Shown here: one piece after another, positions 1 to 13,587 of the stretch
Numbering within the stretch: the first letter of the stretch is position 1
Layout of the letters: every line of letters starts with the position of its first letter
Assembly: GCA_030620095.1 (NCBI GenBank)
Contig: JAUTXW010000356.1
Location: 1,802,501-1,866,500, forward strand
Length of the DNA stretch: 64,000 bases
Source of the DNA: Kuschelorhynchus macadamiae
Lineage: Eukaryota > Arthropoda > Insecta > Coleoptera > Curculionidae
Direction of reading: 5' to 3'
Position numbers and translations under genes: made by a program
Notes under the pieces: generated by a model
Database searches by the model: none
Told to the model about the DNA's origin: nothing
What the model saw: only the letters and a program-made list of their open reading frames with translations

Positions 1-101
1 TCGATGAGCTGAAGTTCCACTTTTTCGTCAAAATGTCAACAAAATGCCAGGTTCAGGTTACCGAGATTCCCAATAACACTCTGTGCAGTGCACCAAGTTG
101 A

Positions 102-545
102 GTGCTGAATGGGGAACACCTTAGACTCATTAGAATGGGGGTAGAACAGAGACAGCCTTGGTTTTACCCTTATTCAAATGAGGAAATGACAACTGGCACT
201 CCAGCCATTGCTGCAACTAGTATTCCGCAGCTGAAAGAAAGAGTGTACAACTGCATGCACCTGCCGAAAATCTGGGTTGAATTGCACCACAGTATGCAAT
301 ATACTTTTCGGGTACTTCGTGCTTCAACGCCCCACCCATTCAGAGAGAGGAGGACGTTGACGGGGACGTTACCGATGAGAGAAATGTGGAGGATGATTAA
401 ATTGACGAGAAAGGCCTGGAAGAGGAAGCAGAAAACTCAAAAGCCGACGAGGATAATGATTTTTCTGAGGATGTCATTATTATAAATGAAGACCGGATTT
501 TATGCATTTTTTGCATATTTTTGTGATGTTGAAGGAAAAATGCAT
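102..545 (+). pseudogene. Decayed transposase C-terminal tail (unassigned)
   Basis: The open frame at 102-485 contains SIPQLKERVYNCM and MQYTFRVLRA. These resemble the last helical segment of mariner/Tc-type transposases, where a T-x-x-x-L-K-x-R-V segment precedes a final R-rich helix. From about 341 the reading shifts by one frame into a very acidic tail with EEDVDGDVTDE and EEEAENSKADEDND, interrupted by a TAA at 398-400. Acid-rich C-termini are common in transposases and their domesticated relatives. The window edge removes the N-terminal part, so catalytic residues cannot be judged. The assignment is weak; it could instead be the end of an unrelated repeat-encoded protein. Confidence 0.3.
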
Positions 546-670
546 ATCTAAGCATGTTTTGGGATTTCTGTGTTATTTTGTTATGTTTTATTGCCGCCCG
601 CCGCCGTGCCGCTAAGTGCGACGTCTGAACCGGATTTAGATTGAATTTTCCCTAAGCGGGCAATAAAGTA

Positions 671-700
671 AAGTGCGGGACACGAAAGAAAACCGGACGG
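671..700 (+). repeat. Left terminal inverted repeat of the IS630/Tc1 element
   Basis: Begins AAGTGCGGGACACGAAAG and matches the inverse of 2999-3028 at 28 of 30 positions. It is preceded by TA. Confidence 0.85.
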
Positions 701-1676
701 AGTCAATCGGTTTAGGAAGGTCGGCCAAGAAATCTCTTTAAACCAGTGGTGTCCCGTCGTTCTTTAAATAATATGGCACTACTTTTTGACTATACGCAGA
801 TAATTAAAAAATGTAACTATGCTTAATGAACCTTTATCTATATTTGTCTTTTGTGTTGCAAAAACGGCGAACTTTCGAATTTTAAAATGATTTAATTTCG
901 ATTTACCTATAAATATATTTTTTCTTGAGTTCTGTCATTAACGGTTCCCGGGCTACTGCCTACGTGTATAGTGATACACGATTTACAAGTCCAGATTTTA
1001 CAAGGGCAGCCAGCATCAGATCCAGTGAACGAGATTTATCAAAATTTTAATTTATGCAGTTCGACTTTGGGCTACTCGGGTATGCCAAAAGTGGCCGTCT
1101 GTCTCCGTTTGTCATATTACTTTATACAGGAGCCGTCATTGTGAAGTACTATACAGGGCGTTTCCTAATTGCCTGCTGATGTTAAAGGGGTTGTTTTTAT
1201 GTCCTAAAAGCCTTAACTTTTGAGATACAGGATGGTAAAGTTTAAAAAGAAAACATTTTTTTTCATCCCAATTCTGATGCTATTATAGATAACTGCATGA
1301 AATTTGATACACGTCTATGCATTAAGGAGCATACGGATTTACCCAGGTTAAAACATATGCACGCCACTGGTAGAAATTTCAAAAATTCAAAAATTGTTAA
1401 TAAAAAATTAATCAGTGCTGGCTCCCCTACTAAAACTACATTGATGTGTTAATTTTGGAAAAATATGAGTTTTGTAGTTTTTCAAATATTAACTGCAATA
1501 TTAGATATTTTTTAACACCCGGTATTGAACAGAAAATTAATTATTTTGAAGCAGTTTATTGACAGCTATTTTATGAACAATTTTACAAAATATATGAAAA
1601 AAAACTAAACCATTTTTGAGGTTGAGGATTCTAATGGTTCGATTTCTTCTAAATCGTTGTCTTGCTCTGAAGATGA

Positions 1677-2640
1677 TCAGGTTTCGTCGTCACTACTTGA
1701 AGATCCCAGTGTGAGAACTAAATCATCAATAACCGTTTCAATTTTGCCATCTACTTCCCAGCATTTATCTTCAATAGAACGAATACGTTTAACATACGAT
1801 TTCCAATTTTCAGCCGATATAGAGTCAATCGCTTCTAATGTTATTTTATTTAAATCTTTAATTGAAAGTTCACGGGTGTTGCGCTCTCGAATATATTTTT
1901 TTACTCCTGCCCATGCAAGTTCAATAGGGCTGAGGTCGCACATGTATGGAGGCAGCCTTAAAGGTGTATGACCGAGGTTACGTAAAAGACCGCCAATTTT
2001 ATACTTTTTTTCTCTAGGCTTGTTGGCTGATATTACTTCATATAATTGATATTTTCTGCATGTTGGATCACATACAAGATTGTTCAATTTAAGCCACGAT
2101 ATCATAAGAGTTTTTGCAGAGTATTTAGTTGGCACTTTATCTTCTACGTGAGAATGATAAGACGCATTATCCATTACCACGACTGATTTGGAAGGAATGG
2201 TAGGTAGAAGCTTCTCGAGCAACCACTTTTCAAAATTATCTCTATTCATCTGTCTATGATAGTCTCCAGTTGTTAGTCCCGAGCGAAAAACTAAGCTTCT
2301 GAACCAGCATGAACTATAATAAAGCGACTACTAGAGCGGATTCCCTGAACAACACCTGTAACACTTTCACTTTGCCAGCATTTGTTCACTGTCATATCAT
2401 TATCTACCCAGGTTTCGTCTAGAAACTACAATATTGCGTCCTTCTTGTCTATATTGCCTTACAGTTGATAGATATTTCACCCGCCAGTGAAAACTATTTG
2501 GTCTCTCAATGGGCAATTTTCGTTTATTTTGGCACTTGCGCAAAACAAAACCATTTGATCGTAAAAGCCGATTTAAGGTTTTATACCCGTACGGAAAATC
2601 TATTTTCGGAAGAAAGAATTGATTTAAAATTTTGAAATCA
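1677..2640 (-). pseudogene. IS630-type DDE transposase, frameshifted
   Basis: The C-terminal 190 residues are open (2249 down to 1677). They contain the second catalytic aspartate in VVVMDNASYHSH and the third acidic residue in LPPYMCDLSPIELAWAGVK, followed by an acidic tail (SSSSDDE). The interval between the two acids is long and includes a KPREKKYKI segment, as in the insect IS630-like clade rather than compact DD34E Tc1. The first catalytic residue lies in another frame further upstream: the minus strand of 2409-2420 encodes DETW, in the context FLDETWVDNDMTVNKCW. At least one frameshift and several stops separate these parts, so no functional protein is expected. The element ends at 671-700 and 2999-3028 bracket it. 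Confidence 0.75.
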
Positions 2641-2990
2641 ATTCTTTTCTATTATTTAATGTTTCTCTCTTACGATCGGCGCACTGATGAGTTCCGATAG
2701 GATGAAAGTATTTGTACAACTACTATGTGTATATAAAACTTAAGGTAAAAGACATAATTTTTTATGCTTGTTTAAATAATATTGCTTATATTATGTATCG
2801 AAACATTCCGTAGATAAACTAGTCTACGTGTTGAGGTATGTAATTTTATTAAATATTTGCCTCAATTAACTTAAAGTTAAATATTTTTGTTCAGTTGCGA
2901 AGAAGTCAAAAAAGATTTTTGTTTGTCAATAAAATTTATTTGCGTACACAAATTTTACTTTTCCGCTTACTTAAGACTATGAACCTTTAT
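2629..2990. repeat. Interspersed repeat shared with 38.8-39.25 kb
   Basis: The stretch beginning TTGAAATCAATTCTTTTCTA and continuing through ATGTTTCTCTCTTACGATCG recurs at 38940-39000 with few differences. The following CAGTTGCGAAGAAGTCAAAA segment recurs at about 39193 and, more divergent, at 38806. The 39-kb copy is not inside an IS630 element, so it may be a deletion derivative or an independent repeat that both loci share. Confidence 0.65.
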
Positions 2991-2998
2991 TTTAAGGA

Positions 2999-3028
2999 CC
3001 GCCCGGTTTTCTTTTGTGTCCCGCACTT
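2999..3028 (-). repeat. Right terminal inverted repeat of the IS630/Tc1 element
   Basis: Read on the minus strand it begins AAGTGCGGGACACAAAAG. It is followed on the plus strand by TA, completing the target-site duplication. Confidence 0.85.
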
Positions 3029-3499
3029 TAATAAACCATTCTCCTATTAAGAAATCGCATTCGTCTGCGGGTTTTTTGGCCAGATGTTTAAACTAGAATT
3101 TCTTTATCTACCCTCTACACCCTTTATAAATTATTTATTTGTTCACATTTGATACAGTTTATCTAATATTATTGAGGTTGTCGTTTGTCGTAGCCCCAAT
3201 TAGTTTCAATCGCCCAAAAAAAGCGAAAGCGAAAGCGAAAATGGAGATTTTTGTCGAAAATACGATGTACTTCGTGGATTAAGCCTTGTTCAAAAGTTAT
3301 TCCCTGCTTGAAGAAATTCTAAATAGATCAACACATTAAGATGCCGTTTCACATTGCTAAGGTTAACAAGATGAAGGCTAGTCCCATACAGTAAACGTTG
3401 AAGCAGTCTTTTGAAAAATAGCGGTAAAAGAACTAGAAAAAACAAACAACCTTACTGTTACTTACCCGTTTTATTGTAGAAACATTAACAGTTTGCTTT

Positions 3500-4335
3500 T
3501 TGCCGAATTCAGTTCCTACAGATAAAATTCTTTCCATGTTGTACAATTCTGAGCGGTATATGATAATGGCAGAAGATAATTTAAAAATATTTTGTAAACA
3601 TTTAATTCATGTAACTTTCCTATCTCACGTATTAAACAGGGTTGCGGAAACTATTAGAGTTTCCTACCCGTTGGTCAATGACCTAATAGCAAATATGAAA
3701 AAAATATTCATAAAGACTCCATTAAGTGTGCAGTTTTACAGGGCGAATTTGCCCGGAATACCATTACCACCTGAGTCTGTTGTAACCAGATGGGGTACCT
3801 GGATTCGTGCGACAATATTTTATGCAGATAATTTCTAAAAATTGAAAGACTTAATTTCACAAATCTCTGATGATGGTTCACAGTGCATTCAAAAGTGTAC
3901 AGGAATATTTGAAAAAGTGGTACAACAGTTAATGTATATTAAGTGTAACTATGGATTTCTAGCTGAGAGTATTTTGCAACTAGATGAATCGTGTACAAGT
4001 CTACCTGAATCTATAGATATAATAGAAACATGTGTACAAAATTGCAAACAAATACGAGGTGAGGTAGGAAAAACAGTAGTGAAATTAGAAAGTTTAATAG
4101 AAAAAAACACTGGTTTTAAAGCAGGCCGTAAACATAATGTCAGGGAAAACTGTAAATAATTTGGCTATTGAACCTGCTTTAGTTCCGAAATTAAAATTTT
4201 GCCCAACACCTCAGTAGATGTAGAGAAATCGTTTTCTTTGTACAAACATTCCTTAGCGATAGACGCCACAATTGTTTAGTTAAAAACCTTGAAGCACACA
4301 TGATAATTAGTGATTTTTATAATTTTTCAAATTAA
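3500..4335 (+). pseudogene. hAT-superfamily transposase-like pseudogene
   Basis: The frame at 3500 reads through HVTFLSHVLNRVAETIR, IPLPPESVVTRWGTWIRA and, after a single in-frame TAA at 3836-3838, on to 4159. That is one ancestral reading frame broken by one stop. The TRWGTW motif and the following helical region are typical of hAT transposases related to CGGBP1-like and DUF4371-type proteins. The hAT dimerisation hallmark follows in other frames: NTSVDVEKSFSLYKHSL near 4205-4255, then SDRRHNCLVKNLEAHM from 4255, ending at the TAA 4333-4335. Two frameshifts plus the stop make it a clear pseudogene. The N-terminal zinc-finger part (before 3500) is not recognisable. Confidence 0.7.
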
Positions 4336-6640
4336 TATTTATGTAAGTTTGATATAAATTGATATGGAAAAATTGTATTAAATCACCTAATTTAGTAAAA
4401 ATTTAATTCAGAAAATCAAAATTTAGTTATTTTATTACCGCATATTCAGTGTAATTACCATCCCTTTTATTAAAAATAAACCGACTTTTTTCAAGCTTTC
4501 ACTATTCTTTTCCTGAAAACCTCTAAACTAAATATTTACATATATGTACAATAATTCATAGAATAATAATTCTACAACATAAGTATTGGTTATTCATCAT
4601 TCAAAATATATAATGGGCCTCACACGCCATCATACAAAAATAAGTAAGAAAAAACAATTTAAAATAATTGATAATAGTGAGACGTAAAAAAAAATTAAAA
4701 TAACTCAGGTTGCTTTTTTTTTAATTAAATTCGTATATATTTGCTTAATATGATGGGTTATTGATTAGTCAATTAAAGCAGCCCTTATTGACAGCTCTAA
4801 GTTACAAAATAAAGTTAAAGCATCGCGGCGCAGTAAAGTTTCATAAAAATGAAAATATAATATAAAATAATAAAATATTTTATTATAGCAAAAATAAAAT
4901 AGTGGAAACAGCAACTTTTATCTTATGGATTTTTATTTTTTAACATGACCTCTCTTTACATAGTACTAGAGCTTTCACGACTGAAGTCAATTAAGAAATC
5001 ATAATCCTCTGACTTAGACCGTGTCAAATTGGAATTCCTTTTTGACCTATTTTGTGAAACGTCGGAAAGTAATTTAATCTAATAGTCAAATAGTGTATAT
5101 TAATTCAATTTACTCGTATCTATCTACCAAGCTTAAGGATGTGACAACCGACGTGCTATATGTCGTTCAACAGGATACTTAATAGTATACACCTGACTGG
5201 TCACCACAATAATAGACCATTAAGTTATACGAAGGGCATTATTCCCACGAACAAAAGGTCTGAGTTCCGGCTTCCTCCTAGACCCTGACTGGCACTGAAT
5301 TGGTAAACAAGGTTTGTCATTATTGGAGCGTGAAATATACTACTCGGTGACAGTAAAATACCCTCAATCCTAAACAAAATGGATCTAAAAAACTAAGAGG
5401 TAAAACTGTAAATGTTAATTGCTTTGTCTGCATGAGTAACTGCAAAAAAATACTGACTAACTAAATAAGGCGTTACTACAAATTGCAAAAAAATATGATT
5501 AATACTTTCCCAGTAGCGGTTTTCCTAATCGCAGGAGTTTCGAGAGAACTTGCATAATCCGGGGATCCCGGGATTAATTACCGGAATTGGGCACCGAACA
5601 AAAAACGATAATGACATTTAATAATTTCTTCGTATTAAGTGAAAATGTAGAAGTTAACCGAAAACACTTCTTAAAAAATTTAAACATGTGTGTAAATGTA
5701 AAATACAAACAAAAGTTCTATGTTGATAAATAAAAAAAACGGCAAAAATATTACTGCAGCTAAAGTTTCATCTTCCAACCTCGAACCTATTTTTTTACAT
5801 AAGAACCCTGCTGAAGAAAAACTTTTTTCAGGTTTCAAGCTTGTGGGCTCAATAGTTATTAAAAATTCGAAGGCTTTTTAAACATTACGGTTGCAACTGC
5901 CACCATTAGTGAATAGATCAGATAATTTCCAATACAGATTTAATAAAATAAATGAGTCTGGATTTGTGAAACAGCAGAGAATTTCAGAATAAATCGTTCT
6001 GCGTTACTTGATTCTCGTTCTTAATGTGTCTTGCAGATCAGTGCTAAATGGTGTTTTAATTCGAATAATTCTTTTAAATTAACGAATTCCTGGCGTATAG
6101 TTCAATCGATCGCCGATGAGATATTGTGGCATGTTTATGAATTGGGAGTTGCTGGCAAAATACTTAAAAAAATTGGAATTAACCGCGTGATTGATTAATC
6201 TAGTCTCGATATTTTCAAGATTTGTTTTACTTCCGGGATTGACATCTCTGTTTCCCAGGGAAATATAAACGGGATCTTAATTGGAATGGCAAAAGGTTTT
6301 CAGGCCAAATAGCCCCCAAATCCACAATTTCCATATTAAAACCACGTTTTTGAAATTTAATAATAAAAAGCAAAGAAAAATCTTAAAATTTATTTTTCTA
6401 GTTGTTTTGGGTAGAATAAAAATGTTGTCAATAGAATGCAAATTCTAAAATTAAATTAACAGTATTTACCACAAATCTGTTGAAGTTGTTTAAAATATCA
6501 GCTAAAAAACTTCCCTTAACTGTTTTTTTTAGTTTTTAAACAATAATCTGCATTAAAACATAGACTTCAGTTTGGCATAAACTAAATGATTTTTCTACAA
6601 TTACATAATTTTAAACATTCGGTTTTCTTATCACACTATA
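4336..6640. other. No gene seen; AT-rich with one Penelope-terminus relic
   Basis: Both strands are dense in stops. The only structured sequence I recognise is 4987-5068, described separately. A GC palindrome-like CCGGGGATCCCGGG near 5560 sits alone and has no coding context. Confidence 0.5.
4987..5068 (-). repeat. Solo terminus of the Penelope-like element family
   Basis: The stretch starting TCAATTAAGAAATC and including GTGTCAAATTGGAATT matches both inverted termini of the Penelope-like element at 19608-19664 and 21733-21790. No reverse transcriptase lies beside it, so it looks like a detached terminus. Confidence 0.6.
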
Positions 6641-6654
6641 TTATTTTCCAAATT

Positions 6655-6880
6655 GGCGTTTCAGACAAAAAGTTGAAAAAGTTAACTCATCTTCACTGGG
6701 ACTGAAATCTAGGACCTCTCTGATTCTAGAAAAACGTTCTGATCACTCAGCCACGAAGAACATGAGCTCAATACTAATTGCGACAATTTGCTTTATTCAA
6801 TTTTATGTTAGTGGATATTACACTACAAACCGAGGAAGGTGTTAAAGAGTTAGGAAGGAATTTATTGGCGGTTATTAGAC
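6655..6880 (-). repeat. tRNA-derived SINE-like copy A
   Basis: Read on the minus strand, 6720-6760 contains an A-box-like TGGCTGAGTGATCAGAACG and, 40-50 bases on, a degenerate B box (TTTCAGTCCCAG). Copy B at 7030-7260 matches it over most of its length, including the downstream tail (minus-strand CCTCGGTTTGTAG) and the spacing of both boxes. Internal RNA polymerase III boxes inside an interspersed repeat are the signature of tRNA-derived SINEs. Confidence 0.55.
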
Positions 6881-7029
6881 ACTAAGATCTATCAGACGAA
6901 TGTAACGTCGACATATTGCGATTTCAACAATAATCCGAAGCAGATCTCTGGTTAATAATATCAAGCCATGTTAATTTTTAAATTGTTGCTTTTTGATTGT
7001 CTAAAATTTATTACTAAAAATTTTCCAAA

Positions 7030-7260
7030 ATTATTTAATCGGCATTTCAAACTAATTAAAATTGAAAGTTAATTCCTCTTCGCTGGGACTCCAACCCAAG
7101 ATCTCTTTCATTCCAGGCATACGCTCCGACCGTCAAGCCACGAAGACCCTAAGCTCAACATTAAGTAAGACAATTCAACTTATTAATTTTAGGTTAGTGG
7201 ATTTTACGGTATTGCAGTCTTCGGCGGCTACAAACCGAGGAGAGTGCTAAAGGGGAAAGG
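7030..7260 (-). repeat. tRNA-derived SINE-like copy B
   Basis: The minus strand carries an A-box-like TGGCTTGACGGTCGGAGC and a good B box, GGGTTGGAGTCCCAG, one mismatch from the GGTTCGANTCC consensus. The order and spacing fit a tRNA-type internal promoter. It is a sister of copy A about 370 bases upstream in the same orientation. Confidence 0.6.
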
Positions 7261-7641
7261 AACGAATTCCAGCGAACAAGAGTTAAATTGTTAATTTAAC
7301 TTATTTAACTGTCAGTTATCTTTCGAGCTTAAGTATTTCGGTAGTAACTGTGATGACTGTCTCGCCTAAAAAAATTAATGCGGTATAGCCAGCTTCCTTA
7401 TCACTTTCCTTTCACACTCATCAAGAGTATATCAATGTTTAGTTTATTTTTAATTCAAGCATAGTAAAATAAGAGGTAAAGAACCATGTCCAGCCAACAT
7501 CACTAAGATACAGTATCCTACATATTGTTTTGTACTATTAGACACACCATTATCAAATCTTTGAAACCAAATAGTACTTTAAATTGGTTGGTATCGCTTT
7601 TTCCGTACTCTTTCTGTACTTATTCTGTAGTGAGCAGAAGT

Positions 7642-7689
7642 AACTAAACTGGGCCAGGTGGTGGGCCTTACATCACTCCCAGATTAGTT
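7642..7689. repeat. Short stem-loop
   Basis: AACTAAACTGGG at 7642-7653 pairs with CCCAGATTAGTT at 7678-7689 with one mismatch. GAGCA and TGCTC just outside extend the stem after a bulge. Function unknown. Confidence 0.4.
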
Positions 7690-8411
7690 TGCTCCCACAC
7701 AGAAAACTGATTCGAAATATAAAAAACAATTAGGTAACTCACTTCAGTAGAAATTGTGTATTGTTTAATACTACAATATTATTTATTAATTTTGAGCCCG
7801 GTTTCCTAAAAAGACTAATAAATTTTTTTTTGCAAAATCAATGAAAACATTGTTACCGATTTCGGAAAAAAAATATTATCAATGTTTTTCTTTTCGTTTT
7901 TAAAACAAACAGTGGTGATAAAAAATAAGTGTGGATAAATAAGAATCTCATTATTACCATAGTTAAATTAGAGTAAATAGGAAACCGAATTATCAATCAA
8001 CCACTTTTAAATCGACTAAGAACTTTAAAAAAGATGTTTTGTTTTTTATGTACACCGATTACTCCGAAATCATTCGTGCGATTTTTTTTCTGATTTTAAT
8101 GGGCGATACCACAGTTTAAGAGAGAAACAGTTCTCTCACTACTTTGTTGTGCTTCCAAACGCCGGCTTTTTTTGCGACCGGTCGTAAATCACAGCGAACA
8201 CCTGCAGCTAACAGCTAGATGCGAGATATACGAGGCCGCGCGTTATTTTATTGCAATGAATATATCGACGGGGAACGATCACTAACTGTATTAGTTACTT
8301 TAGGTATTCATATTATTATTTAGAGTAGTAGATGTTCAACTTAACAAACGCGCCGAAGTTGCAAAATTTCTCCTGACAAATTTTATTATATTTGTGGAGA
8401 ATTTCTGGTGA

Positions 8412-9607
8412 AATCACAATCACACCACAGGTCCCAATTCCGGCAAGGCACATTTGATTGTGCAAAGTGAATTAAATGATTTAGTACGTGATTTGGGGTT
8501 ATCCAAGCAACAGTCAGAACTTCTGGGTTCCCGTCTTAAGGAATGGAACCTATTGGCCAAAGAAACAAAAATTACGAATTTCAGAAAAAGAAATGCTATG
8601 TTTTCTGAATTCTACAGTATGGAAAATTGTTTGTGCGCGTGTACTGATATAGACAGTTTAATGCAGGAACTTGATATTGAACATTTTCCCCGTGAGTGGC
8701 GCTTATTCATAGACTCATCTAAATATAACTTAAAAGCTGTGTTATTGCATAATGGAAATTTAAAACCCTCTATACCAGTTGCCCATTCAGTTGCAATGAA
8801 AGAAAATTATGAAAATATGCGCACGATTTTGGATAAAATAAACTACAATAGGTATAAATGGCAGATATTAAAAGTTAGTTATTAGACTTAAAAGTTATAG
8901 CGATTTTAGTGGGACTTCAGGGGGGATTTACAAAATATTGCTGTTTTTTTTGTTTATGGGACAGTCGTGCAATAAATCCGCATTATGTAACAAAAATTTG
9001 GCCAGAAAGATGCGAATTTCAATCGGGATCTCAAAATGTTAAATTTATACCTCTTACTGATCCCAAAAATGTCCTTTTGCCTCCTCTTCACATTAAACTT
9101 GGGCTGATGAAAAACTTAGTGAAGGCTTTGAATAAAGATGGTGATGGATTTAAATACCTAAGACAAGTCTTCTCCCAGTTAAAAGATGCCAAATTAAAAG
9201 AAGGCATTTTTATTGGGCCACAAATCAGAAAATTGCTGGACGATGTCAATTTTACGGAAAAGCTTACCAGGCAGGAACCCAGAGCATGGAATTCATTTGT
9301 TAATGTAGTAAGAGGATTTTTAGGCAACAATATGGATGAAAATTATGAACAATTAGTTAATGAACTCTTAGATGCCTATAAAGTGCTTGGTGCCAGAATG
9401 TCATTAAAAATTCACTTCCTCCATTCCCATCCGTCATTTTTTCCTAAAAATTTGGGAGCTGTTAGTGACGAGCAGGGTGAAAGCCTTCACCAAGATATCA
9501 GAACAATGGAAATTCGGTACCAAGGACGATGGGATCCAGCCATGATGAGTGACTGCTGTTGCTTTTTGAAGAGAGACTATAGGACACCGCATAAACGGAA
9601 AAAATAA
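8412..9607 (+). pseudogene. Repeated insect protein family of unknown function, frameshifted
   Basis: Two abutting frames, 8412-8885 and 8885-9607, read as one protein of about 390 residues with a frame break near 8880. The motif series is LVRDLGLSKQQSELLGSRLK, then WRLFIDSSKYNLKAVLLHNG, CCFFCLWDSRA, LPPLHIKLGLMKN, EGIFIGPQIRKLL, SLKIHFLHSHPSFFPKNLGA and QGESLHQDI with MEIRYQGRW. I recall proteins with this order as multicopy uncharacterised proteins in arthropod genomes, so a transposon origin is likely. I do not know their activity. The conserved Cys pair CxxC-x-W-D and the HFLHSH motif could bind metal, which is inference. An in-frame stop at 8409 marks the upstream limit. A divergent minus-strand relative lies at 41844-42130. 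Confidence 0.65.
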
Positions 9608-10385
9608 AGTTTAATTAGTGTTTTAAGTTAATATTTTTCTCGTTTGCTTTTCTCTTAGATGTATGGTATGTTTAATAGGCGAAAACTGTAAACATAGTCA
9701 ATAAACAGGGTTAAGAATTTTCTGAAATCATTTTTTCTATAGATATTAAGTATTAATATTAACATTAGATATGGTTCTACAACTCTAACAAGAAAACCCT
9801 ACGTGCTACAACTTTCCATTTGTCATTTTCGTATTTGGATAGATCCATTCTATTAGATTATGCTATTCTGATTTGTGTTACAACAAAAATTTTTCTTTTT
9901 TGTCGGCCAGTGATAATTAGTTTATTCTGCTTTAAATTACAAAAATTATCCGAACAGCAATCTATACGTTCTCGACAGGATATTAAAATCGATTGTACTA
10001 CAAAAACATTCTACCAAGTTCTTAGAAATAGAGAAGGGGAAAACACGTTTCCTAAAAAAAGCAATATCCTAACAGCATAACACTTACATGGCTAATTCTT
10101 AAAACTAATAGTCGTAAATCTAATAGGTGGTGTAACGGAAACTGGGTCTCGATTAACGCCGATATCAAATGTTTAAATTCCAAGGGGATAATTGCTCACA
10201 TATACGTAGAAACTAGATTATTTTCAACTAAAATCAATGTTTTTAAAAAAAATTGAAGTTATCCACAAGATTAAACTGGCCTGCATTTAATAAGCCAAAC
10301 CAAGAGCAAGTGTCTTCCCCTTTGCTCAAGATGATCTCCACACTCTAGGTATCATCTTACATTCTCCAGAAATATTGTTTTTTAA
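9608..10385. other. No gene seen
   Basis: AT-rich sequence with stops in all frames; the 86-codon frame at 9820-10080 has no recognisable motif. Confidence 0.4.
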
Positions 10386-10389
10386 TTTT

Positions 10390-11310
10390 AATATTTTGTT
10401 CCGTCATCTTTAATTAATACCACAGTTTTACTAGTTCACCTCTATATTACAATTAGTTATTAAGTAGTTTTTTCAGGCTGAACGTTTAAATATTTTATTA
10501 AACCGTCATTTTGTTCCGCCGTCTTGGATTCGTACCAAAATTTTACCAGTTGATTCCTGCATAATAATTGATTTTTTTAACAAAATTTGAGATAAATTGG
10601 ATAATTAGTTTTTTTAGTAATAATTTCTTTAACGTTTCACTAGGCCTCCATTTTGTTCCGGCATACTGGATTTTAACCAAAATATTATTAGGCCAGCCCT
10701 ACATGAGCCTTAAAATTTGAAGCCAATCTGATAAGTACTTTTTAAGGCTATGCCGCGAACTGACAGAGAGGCGGATCGACGGATATGATAAAACATATTT
10801 TTGACATCTAGGGATGCCAAAACGCGAAGATATGTAAAACCTGAGAGAGTGATTTTTTCAGAATAGAAAAATTTTATTTGGCCGCCATTTTGTTTCGCCA
10901 TCTTGAATTAGTACCACACTTTTACTAGTTCATCTTTATATTGCAATTAGTTATGGCTCACAATTTGAAATCAGTTCATTAAGTAGTTTTTTCATGCTGA
11001 ATTTTTAAATATTTTATTAAGCCTCCATTTTGTTTCGCCATCTTGGATTGTTACCAAAATTTTACCAGTGGATTCCTACATAATACTTGATTTTTATGCA
11101 AAATTTTAGATAAATTGGATGGGCACTTTCTTACTTTCTTAGTAAACATTTCACTAGGCCGCCATTTTGTTTTGCCGTAATGGATTTTTACCAAAATGTT
11201 ACCAGGTCATCCACATATGACCCTTAATTTTTGATCAAAACTTGAAGTCAATCGGGTAAGTAGTTTCTTAGCTATGCCGCTAACAGACAGACCTACAGAC
11301 AGATAACAAT
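10390..11310. repeat. Array of GCCGCCATTTTG-box repeat units
   Basis: The block containing CCATTTTGTTCCGCC, then a TTGGATT and TACCAAAATTTTACCAG segment, then AAATTTGAGATAAATTGGAT, recurs here about four to six times at 100-300-base spacing. It is followed by the GCCGCGAACTGACAGA segment and ACATATTTTTGACATCTAGG. The same units recur at 14.5-15.0, 23.9, 28.9, 32.0-34.6, 35.3-36.3, 39.3 and 42.15 kb. It appears to be a non-autonomous element family with internal subrepeats. Confidence 0.7.
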
Positions 11311-11865
11311 TTGGACAAAGTTGGGTGTGGCTATAAATAAACGCAAAATCCATTCATACACCCACTTATTACATTCATTAAATTTGCAAACTGAGAGAAT
11401 GACACCATAATATATAATAAGGTGATTTATATTGTAATTGCAAAAACGATGAAACGATAATGGTCTTTTTTCAGCCAATATACATGTACTTACTTCTAAA
11501 ATGTCTACTCTATTTACTGATGTAGAATATAAAGTTTAATATCCTAATATAAAAGATACCCCTCTGCCCACAGACATTCTCAGAGACTACGCCATCCATA
11601 CGTGCTTACGTGACACCAATAATAGGCATAATATATTTGATGGCCAAGCAAAAGTGTAGAGATCAAGAAGTCTGCCAATGATTTTCAATATAGTTGTGGA
11701 TATGACTGAGAGATGGCGCATCATATTCTCAAGTATACGGTGACTTTTCGTATAAAGTCACTGTATGAAAAGCTATAGGACTGCACGTGCACGTATAAAG
11801 CTCAGACAAAGTTTACTATTTTATTCTGTAAACTTTAGCTTTTTCTGTTATGTCGAGATTATATA

Positions 11866-13380
<1,515 letters not shown>

Positions 13381-13382
13381 AA

Positions 13383-13513
13383 GTATCTTACTTCAATATT
13401 TTTAATAGCACCTTGTATATTTTTTCTTATTACCTTTTTAAAGATGCCTACTATGATAAGCAAAACGTCAAGTTTATTCCATTGTTTGATTTTGCAACTA
13501 AACCTATACCCAA

Positions 13514-13587
<74 letters not shown>

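Larger units (their letters stand above)
669..3030. mobile_element. IS630/Tc1-type DNA transposon with TIRs and TA duplication
   Basis: Thirty-base terminal inverted repeats lie at 671-700 (beginning AAGTGCGGGACACGAAAG) and 2999-3028 (its inverse, two mismatches). Each is flanked by TA, at 669-670 and 3029-3030, the target duplication expected of the IS630/Tc1/mariner superfamily. The element is about 2.36 kb and carries its transposase on the minus strand (1677 to about 2640). The interval 2629-2990 near its right end is also present at 38.9-39.25 kb, so a derivative or nested repeat exists elsewhere in the window. With frameshifts in the transposase this copy is probably immobile. Confidence 0.85.

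Noticed and set aside
1657..1971. Plus-strand 104-codon frame
   Set aside because: Antisense shadow of the IS630 transposase.
5555..5580. CCGGGGATCCCGGG, reminiscent of a cloning polylinker
   Set aside because: No further vector sequence on either side; a short palindrome by chance is more likely.
9088..9330. Minus-strand 80-codon frame
   Set aside because: Antisense shadow of the HFLHSH-family coding sequence.
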